Assembly: GCA_930367205.1 (NCBI GenBank)
Contig: OV884015.1
Span: 108,750,509 to 108,814,508, forward strand
Source of the DNA: Acanthosoma haemorrhoidale
Lineage: Eukaryota > Arthropoda > Insecta > Hemiptera > Acanthosomatidae
Direction of reading: 5' to 3'
Length of the DNA: 64,000 nt
Shown here: positions 45,078-53,559 of the stretch, piece by piece
How the letters are laid out: every line of letters begins with the position of its first letter
Position numbering within the stretch: position 1 is the first letter of the stretch
Program-made: the position numbers and the translations under genes
Notes under the pieces: generated by a model
The model's database searches: none
Told to the model about the DNA's origin: nothing
The model's input: the letters and a program-made list of their open reading frames with translations, nothing else

Positions 45078-45904
45078 GGGTCTTCCATTAACCACTTGCT
45101 ATCTTTAAATTCAAATAAAACAAAGTGTATGTGAGATTTCATCAAATTTTTTTATTCGTTTAAAAGGCCTATAGATGCCATTATGTAGGGAATATAACAT
45201 CGTGCAAATGTCCACCGCGGCTTCACTGGGTGGCGTGCATCCGAAATGTCCAATTGTCCATGATGGCATGATTTATGTTGGCTTTGAGGACCACTGTGAC
45301 CTGTGACTTATTCGCATAGAGCTCTGACTAAAGAAAACCTCACAAGAAAAAGTCTAATAGGGTCAAATCGCACGATCTCGGTGGCCAGTTCACATCACCT
45401 CCACGTAAGATGACCACACGTCGTTGTCTATGGTCGTTCACCTTCAGCTCCTGGGTCAGTTGAATTTTGTACGGCTGCAGGTCCAAGTCACGACGCAAAA
45501 TTCGCCAAGTTGTGATCTGCGAAAGACCGAGTTCTTGTGAGGGACGCGAAATCGACTCCCTCGGATTCTCCTACACACTCTCACGGGCAGCGGCGATGTT
45601 TTCGGCAGATCTTGTGTTTCGTCGACGTACGATTGTTTACTGAACCAGTGGACTCAAATTTATCCACCACACTGCTAATGTCCTTTTGGCAGGACGGTTA
45701 TGGTGACTGCGGAACGTTGCCCGAACAGAGCAGCCATATCGATACAACAATTTTATCATTTGCACGTGTTGTTGAACGCTATATCCGTCGATGGTGATTT
45801 GGCGAAACAGAATGAATAAATGAAAGCCAATTTGACAGATGCAGCTTCAACAATATGGCCGCTGTCAACTGTCAAAGTTCGGATGTTTCTATTGGAAGAC
45901 ACGA
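45078..45904 (-). mobile_element. Tc1/mariner-type transposon (IS630-like family), deleted copy 2
   Basis: Same family as 20918-21748, in opposite orientation. Right end (45904) with GTCTTCCAATAG, left end (45078) GGGTCTTCCATTAA, TA outside both. The two copies share about 290 bp of 5' sequence including the start codon, and about 330 bp of 3' sequence including LDFFL and RGGHLHDVIF. The catalytic core with the first and second acidic residues is deleted here, between the HRQRR linker and the GGDVNWPP block. Confidence 0.8.
45100..45790 (-). pseudogene. IS630-like transposase, N-terminal HTH plus C-terminal end
   Basis: From about 45763 the minus frame reads MIKLLYRYGCSVRATFRSHH, the N-terminal helix-turn-helix (DUF4817-like in arthropod annotations). 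After one in-frame stop it reads SAENIAAARESV, ENPRESISRPSQELGLSQ (second helix-turn-helix) and RILRRDLDLQPYKIQL. It then jumps to VVILRGGDVNWPPRSCDLT and LDFFL, with two more stops before RGGHLHDVIF. The QQDGATCH block is absent. The reading order matches the family, and the damage rules out function. Confidence 0.8.
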
Positions 45905-45906
45905 TA

Positions 45907-46690
45907 GTTGTACTTGTAAGGTATAGTGAAAGAGAGGAAGGAAGCTAAAACATTTGACAATAATGCATGAATAATTGTCTATGGATATGGTTCGATAGAG
46001 GAATATACAAGACTCAATGCAAGCAGAAAATACCTACATGAAAGAATAAATACAATATAGAATAGGAACGATTGAAACATTTGTACATTGAGTAGCTATA
46101 GGTTAAATAAATAATATTAACTACAAAGGATAAATACCCAATAAACAAAATGGGGAAAATACCTCTAAAGCTGAGAGAAAAGTCTATTTGTTTAAATTAT
46201 CTAATAAAAATTATCTTAATAATCCATTTATGTGATGTTTCTAACAATAGTCCAGTTATGTTCAACGTCGGAGAGAAAACATGTCAGAAATGTTTCCATC
46301 CCGCCCCGCCCTTCCCCCACGTTTATTAGTAAGAAATGCGTAAGATTCCTACAGGTTATAATTTGTCGTCTGGATGGCTGTGCTGTCTAGGTGGGCAATT
46401 CCCTGTCCAGGAATGTGACCAGGGTGGAGAGGGTGAAACCTCTGCTATGCCCACACGCTATTGGTCATGTTTTCTCCTGACACATCTAAGCTTTATCTCA
46501 TAAAGAATTTTTCCTTATAATAATAAATAAATTATGGGGAAGGACAAAAATTAAACATTTACTCCACACTGTGGAATCCTAATGATTCCAAAGATAAGTT
46601 AAAGAATCCGCTAGGATATACTCATTGCTAATGTACTCACAATAGTGCTTAGGCAATATTGTGCTTAGGGAACTTCAGTAATGTTTCTTT
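45907..46690. other. Spacer, nothing recognised
   Basis: AT-rich, with a GC-richer patch at 46280-46460 bordered by partly inverse ACATGTTTTCTC-like sequences. No coding motif. Confidence 0.4.
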
Positions 46691-46691
46691 C

Positions 46692-46962
46692 ACTTTTTTT
46701 TTCTTTTTTTTTTTTTTTTTTTTTTCATAGCCCCTTTAAATTGACAGATAATTATAGATCCTCAGGTGAATCTATTTAGAAATTATTTTTGTATTTCCTG
46801 TAGCATCACTACATTATATACAGGTTTTGTTATTTTATAGAAATTATATAATGAATAAACAAGTATAATGATATACATTATACGTGACTGTACTAAACTG
46901 ACTAATAAAGGTGATGAGGCTCACCTTTTTCATCAATCTTAAAACTAACTTACATACTAAGT
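46692..46962 (-). mobile_element. LINE-B 3' UTR and poly(A), copy 4
   Basis: The plus strand starts with about 33 T-rich bases (poly(A) on the element strand), then ATAGCCCCTTTAAATTGAC, GATCCTCAGGTGAATC and AAGGTGATGAGGCTCACC. It ends before the coding region, so it is a short 5'-truncated insertion. The long T tract suggests it is among the younger copies. Confidence 0.85.
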
Positions 46963-47475
46963 TTCCTATATGGTACATATTAAAGCTTTTATATTTTGAG
47001 TTTGTCATAAACGGGTTAGTAGGGTAATAAACGGTTTGGATGAGAGCTAAAACGTTGAAATTTATTCATTTTTTTATAAATAAAGACAGAAAAGCGAGAA
47101 ATTTAAAGAAAGAAGTGCTGTCTCATCAAAGGAAATTCTTTATGTATTTGAATTTACTTAATGTTAATTATGAAATAAAATAAAAAGTAATACTATTAAT
47201 ATATAAACAAACTTCAATCTTCGATGTATTTTACCTCTTCATTTTGATTGCTCGATTAAATTTATGTCTAATGAAATCTTTATGATTTGCATAATAAACA
47301 ATAAAATTTTATACGATAGACATATTGATCGTACATACAAAAACAAAAAAACTACTACACTAAAAATATAGTATTATTCCAAAAAAAAAATTCGATACCT
47401 AAACAAAAAATGAATACAAACACAATAATACAATGATCCTATTGCGACTTACCTAACCTTTCTTTTTTCGCCCTA
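46963..47475. other. AT-rich spacer
   Basis: Very AT-rich with A runs near 47340-47410. Nothing recognised. Confidence 0.45.
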
Positions 47476-47596
47476 CCTGAGGCTGAGCCTCAAACGGGCT
47501 TGCCCCACAAGCCCGTGAAGCGGGCTCGTGGGGTTACGTAGCCTGTGGTGCGCGTATTACAGCGCAATGGGATTGTTGCACCGGTCAGCGCACCTT
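47476..47596 (-). repeat. GC-rich triple stem-loop repeat, copy C2
   Basis: Inverse copy of 20218-20338. Stems seen on the plus strand are TGAGGC/GCCTCA (47478-47492, 3-nt loop), ACGGGCTTG/CAAGCCCGT (47494-47516, 5-nt loop, perfect) and CCCCACAAGCCCG/CGGGCTCGTGGGG (47503-47533, one mismatch). The last two share bases and are mutually exclusive. The outer GTGCGC/GCGCAC stem is kept, but the inner CCGGTGCAA stem has lost pairing. Confidence 0.7.
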
Positions 47597-47900
47597 CGGT
47601 TGCGACTTACCTAACCAGTGCAGGTCAGAACTTTTGAATGTTTATACGGGTATTATTTACATTTGTTTTTAATAATTGATTTTGTTTGTCTGCATACGGC
47701 ACTGTCGGTATTTCTATCGTATGAGGAATTTCGTTTTAGTAACTGAAGATGTACCCTTGTACCCTTCCACCACCAGCAATAGTAATATTGCCTGTCCTAA
47801 ATAGTGCTCTATTATTTGTGTTTATTGTTATTACTATTGTCATTCAAGATAGAGTCTTAGTAATTATGTGTTGATTGTCAGCGTTCGATTGTAGTAGATT

Positions 47901-48214
47901 ACAATCCTAAGTTTTACAATGGTTCCTATATATATAATATTTATAATCTTGCTAAGAACAAGTAGAAGGAGCTTGAACAGAACTGTATACCTGCTTCGTG
48001 ACTTCATGGAAGTCACTGATGGTTCCCTGTTATTTTTGTGTAAGCAACCGCCTCCCTTCAAGACTCCCTATTCCCAGAATCTTACTCTCTTCTTATACAT
48101 ATATGTCTCAGCCCCAGACACCCCACTTGCTCATAGACATTCCACCCAGTATGTAGTAACGTACCTCTTAATATTTGTATGTACCAAGACTCTCCTCTGC
48201 AAAGATTATTTAAC
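47901..48214 (+). repeat. Family R repeat, copy 5 (inverted)
   Basis: Opposite orientation to the other five. It runs from ACAATCCTAAGTTTTAC to AAAGATTATTTAAC. The hairpin is perfect at about 47999-48017. The stretch with AATAAAGC in other copies is missing (about 35 bp deleted before ACTCTCCTCTGC). The 149-codon frame that starts here runs out of the repeat and is not a gene. Confidence 0.78.
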
Positions 48215-48951
48215 TGTAGACAATCTGTCTCACTCCGTAGGTCCTAGTTGTTGTTTTTTCTTTACAAGGGGGACACTTACATTTTCTTTTAAAGGAATGG
48301 TGGCTCTGCGTTTTATCCCAGCACTCGAAGTACTCTCGGACGCTTTGCCGAAGTACCCTTCCCTTTGACTAAACATAAAAGATAGGGGGAGATCTCAAGT
48401 CGGTTTGAAATTAGCTAATTTAATCACGAGGGCACTGGTAGTATATTTATTTTGGCGCACGTTTGTTTGCACGAGCCCGCCCCCTACTAGCTCTTCAGCG
48501 GAGTGGGGTCTATTCTCGCAGGAGGGCAGGTCAAAATAAACCCAAGTACTTCTTCTAAGGGGCAACTCAAACAGACCTTGGAGTCGGCCAACTGGCCGCT
48601 CCGCCGTTAATTTCTTTTGTTACTCCGCGCCGCCGATAACGAATTTACTCCGGCCTCCGTAACGCTATATTTTCGCTCTTGTTCCTCATTTCCTTCAGTT
48701 GCTTTTAGTATCTTACTTCTTGATTCTTCAGAAAATCATCCAGAAAATAAAAATCGCATTTCTCCTTTGTCCATTTTCAGGTATCCAAATATTAAACCAA
48801 ACTAGGTACTCTGTCCATTGTCGATCCGTGACGCCATCTGAAATCTGAAAGTTATTTATAACCGACATTCTGTCAGTAACAGTTACAGCTTTTATTGTAG
48901 TTCTTGTTTTGTACACAGCCCTTTCCCTTCCAAGATACTATTAGCGTTCCT
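48215..48951. other. Spacer between inverted R copies
   Basis: A GC-richer part at 48470-48690 contains no domain. Short frames of about 62 codons on both strands are uninformative. Confidence 0.4.
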
Positions 48952-49270
48952 AAAGAAAAGCTTTATTATGAAGTACAAGCAAAACACTGGTATATACAAA
49001 TATTAACAGTTACGTTACTACATACTGGGTGGAATGTCTAGGGACGAGTGTGGTCTGGGGCTAAAGCTGAGGCATATATGTATAAGAAGAGGGTAAGATT
49101 CTGGGAATAGGGAGTAAGGAGGGTTGCTTACTTAAAAATAACAGGAACCATCAGTGACTTCCATGAAGTCACGAGACAGGTATGCAGTTCTGCTCAAGCC
49201 CATTCTACTTGTTCTTAGTAAGATTATAAATATTATATATAAAGCAAGCATTATAAAACTTAGGATTGTA
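48952..49270 (-). repeat. Family R repeat, copy 6
   Basis: Begins at AAAGAAAAGCTTTATT (AATAAAGC on the minus strand), so the GTTAAATAAT tip is missing. It ends GCATTATAAAACTTAGGATTGT, which is the inverse of the start of copy 5. Copies 5 and 6 therefore share a sub-family end not seen in copies 1-4. Confidence 0.78.
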
Positions 49271-49550
49271 TTCCACTACAATTGAACGCTGAAAATTAAA
49301 ACTCTTTCTTGAATGCTTAGTAATAAAAATTAACATAAGCCCTAGGAATAAAAGGCCCACATTTCCAGCAGAAGGAATGCCAAGAGTGAGAGGAAGAGGA
49401 AGGTGACGAGGGCTATTAGATTGTTCTATAGACCTAAGGTATGTCTGTCTGTATGAAGTTGTGTGACAGTTCCAAAATAATCAGTTTTGTAATGTCTACG
49501 AGTCTATGATAATAACGGATAGTAAAAAGTGCGCAATTCTGCCCTATTTT

Positions 49551-50120
49551 AGTCAAGCTAGAAAAAGTTCTTCAATCATGTCATTCTTAGTCAAGCTAGA
49601 AAAAGTTCTTCAATCATGTCATTCTTAGTCAAGCTACAAAAAGTTCTTCAATCATGTCATTCTTAGTCAAGCTAGAAAAAGTTCTTCAATCATGTCATTC
49701 TTAGTCAAGCTAGAAAAAGTTCTTCAATCATGTCATTCTTAGTCAAGCTACAAAAAGTTCTTCAATCATGTCATTCTTAGTCAAGCTAGAAAAAGTTCTT
49801 CAATCATGTCATTCTTAGTCAAGCTAGAAAAAGTTCTTCAATCATGTCATTCTTAGTCAAGCTAGAAAAAGTTCTTCAATCATGTCATTCTTAGTCAAGC
49901 TACAAAAAGTTCTTCAATCATGTCATTCTTAGTCAAGCTAGAAAAAGTTCTTCAATCATGTCATTCTTAGTCAAGCTACAAAAAGTTGTTCAATCATGTC
50001 ATTCTTAGTCAAGCTAGAAAAAGTTCTTCAATCATGTCATTCTTAGTCAAGCTAGAAAAAGTTCTTCAATCATGTCATTCTTAGTCAAGCTACAAAAAGT
50101 TCTTCAATCATGTCATTCTT
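49551..50120 (+). repeat. 38-bp satellite, 15 units
   Basis: Fifteen head-to-tail units of exactly 38 bp (570 bp). Each unit begins AGTCAAGCTA and ends TGTCATTCTT. Variation is almost confined to position 11 (G or C); unit 12 also has one C-to-G change (GTTGTTC). The order of position 11 is GGC GGC GGGC GC GGC, that is, mostly a 114-bp trimer. All three plus frames hit stops within three units, so it is not coding. Confidence 0.97.
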
Positions 50121-50231
50121 AAATGGTAGCTCTATCGTATAATTTGATTTATTCGCTTGAAAATGAGTCCAACAAATGCCTGGGGCTAGCACTGAATTTT
50201 CTATTGCCTTTGCTATTACCGGCTTCACCAC

Positions 50232-50588
50232 TTGCTAACTTCACCCAACCTGTCGCTGCGTCCCAAACTGATGATCTATAAATGTGTCCTTCGGCCAGCT
50301 CTGCTGTACTATGCCCCGCTATTTACCCACTTGACTGGCAATACAGCCAAATGTCTTCAGCATTTCCAGAATGGGATCATCAGAAACGTGGTCCAACATT
50401 CCTCTCTCGAGAGGTTGAAGAACGCTGACCTGCACCCGTTGCTTGGTGTGCCGTCGGTAGGCGAGTTCATCCTCCGGAGACTCATAAAGTTTTTTGGCTC
50501 GTTGCAGCACCTGACAAACCCAGTGTTTAACACAATGACCCCACCACCCTTCCCGCATCGATGGCAACAGACCGTCGGGGAAAATTAG
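50232..50588 (+). pseudogene. LINE-B reverse transcriptase C-terminal fragment
   Basis: An intact 118-codon frame: LSLRPKLMIYKCVLRPALLY, then APLFTHLTGNTAKCLQHFQ, NVVQHSSLERLKNADL and VPSVGEFILRRLIKFF, ending HRWQQTVGEN just before the UTR. KLMIYKCVLRPALLYYAPLF corresponds to the Jockey-type thumb. This is the best-preserved LINE-B coding copy. As in the other copies, no polymerase active site is present because of 5' truncation. Confidence 0.83.
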
Positions 50589-50792
50589 ATTAAGATTTAG
50601 TTTAAGTTTTTATTGTTAGATGTAAGTTAGTTTTAAGTCTATGATAAATAAGATGAGCCCCATCACTTTTAATAAATTCAGTCCATTAATGTATAATGTA
50701 CATCATTATACTTTTGTACAATCCAGATCGCTATTAGTAGAAAACAGAATTTGTATAAAATGTAGCAAAGCTAAAGCTATGTATAATGATAT

Positions 50793-50888
50793 GAAGCATA
50801 TTCATATAGCATAATGTATATAATGAAGCATATTCATATAGCATAATGTATATAATGAAGCATATTCATATAGCATAATGTATATAAT
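50793..50888 (+). repeat. 32-bp tandem repeat, three units
   Basis: Three exact 32-bp units, each GAAGCATATTCATATAGC followed by ATAATGTATATAAT. A fourth breaks off after GAAGCA. The array sits inside the LINE-B UTR, where other copies have one TATATAATG motif. Confidence 0.95.
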
Positions 50889-51172
50889 GAAGCAATTGTA
50901 AATAGATTCGTTTATAGAATATATATATTGTAATATATATTAATTTTGAAAAAAGGGGATATGAAAAAAAAAATATTTTGAATTAGTTTGACTACCACTA
51001 TGGGAGGACTTGATGAGTACACAACTACAAGCTGGCTATATTTAGTTATAATTACTATTCGGAAAATATTAATAAATTTAGCCGTGATGTTGGCAGATGA
51101 GCCATATCAGCGAACTATGGCCCAGCTGGGATCCAGATTGTTTATTGACGGGACTCGGACCCCACCACAGTC

Positions 51173-51372
51173 ACTAAGTCAGTTTAGTCCAGTCACGTAT
51201 AATGTGTATCATTATATGTTTATTCATTATATAATTTTTATAAAATAACAAAACCTGTATATAATGTAACGGCGCAACAGGAAATACAAAAATAATTTGT
51301 AAATAGATTCGCCTGAGGATCTATAATTCTATATAATTATCTATGAATTTAAAGTGACTATGGAGAAAAAAA
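51173..51372 (+). mobile_element. LINE-B 3' UTR, copy 6
   Basis: Plus-strand UTR from AAGTCAGTTTAGTCCAGTC through AACAAAACCTGTATATAATG and GATTCGCCTGAGGATC to a short A-rich end (GAGAAAAAAATGG). It lies about 260 bp downstream of copy 5 in the same orientation and may be the displaced end of that insertion. Confidence 0.8.
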
Positions 51373-51589
51373 TGGAAAGTAGACCAGAGTTACAAGTAAA
51401 GTCGATTATTTTGAGATATCTGAGATATATTGAGATATATGTCGATTGTTCTGCATATATGCCTTAAACCCAAGAAAATCCACAGTAAATATTTTCGGTA
51501 TAAGACTAGTTGTCTTTAATTTGCCCGATGATTTTAACGAACTAGATAAATTCCAGCATTTTATTAGCAAACTTTCTTGGAGAACTGCG

Positions 51590-51695
51590 GAGTGCGAGCT
51601 TCAGGCTCAGGGGAAGAAGACACCGAGAGAGGTTACGAAGTTGGCGGAAGATCGGGAAGGATGGAGTTAATTAGTGAGTGCCCTTTGCTCCTCTA
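51590..51695 (+). pseudogene. Possible RTE-type LINE C-terminal relic
   Basis: The frame ends TPREVTKLAEDREGWS and, after one stop, LVSALCSS. RTE-group and related LINE proteins commonly end with (L)AxDRxxWRxxVxALC, which fits closely. The upstream part of this 74-codon frame shows no RT motif. A single short block supports the call. Confidence 0.42.
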
Positions 51696-52397
51696 AAAAT
51701 GAAAGGACGTGACTAAAAAGGCTTAATACTACCCCTAGGCTACTTTAAATATAATTTTTATGCGATTTAATTATATTTTATTTTATACTATACAGGCAAA
51801 AAAGAAATGGCTGGAGAGATATTAGCCCTAATAAATTCTGAAGAAACAGAAAAAAAAAGTGAAAAGAAGAGATTAAAACTTAGACTAAATTAAGATAAAA
51901 AAAAAGGAAATGTATTAAAAAAAGGTTGTAATTGAAAGAGAGACAAGAGAGGGCTTAATGAAACTAGGCTTGGCTGTGCTATAGAGAACAAATGCACACA
52001 AATGTCTAATTAGGCTCATTTTAATTTCTTCTTTTTTCCCCTTTTTAACTGCTTTGATGCTTTTAACAGAACTTTTAATGTCACCCAGCTTTATTTTTTA
52101 ATATAGCACTCACGGGGCCCTTTTCATTTATCCAATAATTACTCTAGGAGCAATCATTTTAAAGTTTCATTTTTTTCTAAAAGGTTAAACATGTTGAATT
52201 GACGTTTTTTTTTCTTAATGAAAAATTATATGCTTATGAAACTAAGTATCAGTTAATTCATTCGTTGATAGAATGGTGGTCCTTTAAGTTTCATTGTATT
52301 GTATTATTTTATTGTTATACATGTATAGTCATTGAAGTTTCTCCAAAAACAGATAAAATTATTGTAACAGGTCATTCGGTTACACCAATATATCTTA
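51696..52397. other. AT-rich spacer
   Basis: A and T runs, no motif-bearing frame. Confidence 0.45.
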
Positions 52398-52650
52398 GGG
52401 GGAACGGAAAGTAATGTCGTTTTTTTTTTACATTAAATTCAAGCAGTTATTTCGTGGAAAATTAGGATGATGTCCAAAATGCCATTTTTCACAAAAACCA
52501 ATTGATTTTTATCGTTTCGGCATTAAACATTTGAACACTAGATGGCAAAAGGTTGCTGATAACGAGGGTTACATCATTGACCAAAAACGAAAACTTGTTA
52601 AAAATTTTTTGACTTAAATGTAAAAAAAAAACATTACTTTCCGGTATCCC
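52398..52650 (+). mobile_element. 253-bp mariner MITE
   Basis: The ends are inverted repeats (GGGGGAACGGAAAGTAATG on the left; the inverse of GGGATACCGGAAAGTAATG on the right) extending into T/A runs. They are flanked by TA at 52396-52397 and 52651-52652. Inside, a short frame reads FYRFGIKHLNTRWQKVADNE and GYIID, matching the mariner C-terminal block (GIxxLxxRWQKVVxxNGxYI). So it is a MITE derived by deletion from a mariner, keeping only the last 45 or so codons. Its inverted repeat differs from the other mariners here, giving a further lineage. Confidence 0.9.
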
Positions 52651-52652
52651 TA

Positions 52653-53337
52653 TTAATTTGCCGGCTGCGAATTTTGATATTCTTAAAAAAAAATTAATGG
52701 TTCATTGCTCTAAATTTCATCAATGGAGATGACATTTCCTTCAAATTGCTCTCCTTAAATAGGATTGTTTTGCATTTATTCTTCTAGAAAGAAACTACTA
52801 GATCTAGGGGTTGTACGTTTGTGAATGTGGTAGAAAATGAATATTTGGTGGGTCCCGATCCGTTCTGTGTATGTTTTGTTTGGCAATTTAAGATTTCCAA
52901 TTTTCAAAAATACTTTTTAATTTTTATAACCAGTATTGAAAATATTACACAAGTATATAATGTGCACAGTTAAATGCCATTTGTTTCTCACTCACTGTTT
53001 ATAGTTTTTTCTCTCTTGTTTTAAAACGTATAATTGTTTCTTGAAGGTATATTTTTAAATGGAGCCTGTCCTTTGTCTAGTCACAAGTGAGATAGGAAAG
53101 GTAAAGAAATAGCTGTCACAGCTACCCTGAGAACTAAGACTCATCGGGAACAGAAGGGACAGCCAGTTCCTGCTATCCGAAGATCGGATCCGACAGCGAG
53201 GACATGTGTTATTAATGCATCCTACCGAGGAAAGGAGCAGGTCACAGGATCCGAGGGGACAGGATATTCGTGGAGGCAGGAAGCTGGACAAGTGCCTGGC
53301 ATTGTCGAGTACCTGTGATCTGAGTCAGCGGTGACCC
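52653..53337. other. Spacer, GC-richer toward the right
   Basis: 53050-53330 is GC-rich with several GGATCCGA-like motifs and may be upstream sequence of the RT relic. No clear domain was found. Confidence 0.35.
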
Positions 53338-53460
53338 TTGCCAGCACAAATAGACCGCCGGTGCCAATCACAGGGTATTACTGTGCCGGGGTCATTGCGT
53401 GTTCCGCAGGGGCTCACTTTCGGTCCGCTGTTGTATATATATATATATGTATATGCGGTA
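53338..53460 (+). pseudogene. Reverse transcriptase motif relic (LINE)
   Basis: The frame reads QGITVPGSLRVPQGLTFGPLL and then YIYIYVY. GVPQGSxLGPLLFxIYIND is a hallmark of non-LTR reverse transcriptases; here the Gly and Ser are replaced and a TATATG simple repeat (about 53433-53456) has grown exactly where LFxIYIND should be. Flanking YxDD sequence is absent. Which LINE family it came from is not clear, since LINE-A and LINE-B copies in this window do not extend to this motif. Confidence 0.5.
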
Positions 53461-53559
53461 TATAGTGTATCTGTTTATAGCCGCTTGGGCAGTCTTTGGC
53501 CATTGTCTATTTGTGCCTATCTGATTCATGTGTTCGATGAAGAGCAGCAATAGTTTACT

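Larger units (their letters stand above)
50205..50915 (+). mobile_element. LINE-B 3' end, copy 5
   Basis: Starts about 85 bp after the satellite, in the codons upstream of LLTSPNLSLRPK. Coding runs to 50588 and is followed by the UTR. The usual UTR middle is rearranged and contains three tandem copies of a 32-bp unit (50793-50888). The 3' poly(A) and the last roughly 70 bp of the family are missing. Confidence 0.83.

Noticed and set aside
47919..48368. A 149-codon plus-strand open frame
   Set aside because: It starts inside family R copy 5 and its residues around RDFMEVTDG are just the conserved hairpin translated; other R copies carry the same words in broken frames.
49551..50120. CRISPR-like array
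   Set aside because: The 38-bp units are contiguous with no spacers, and the DNA is eukaryotic; it is a satellite.
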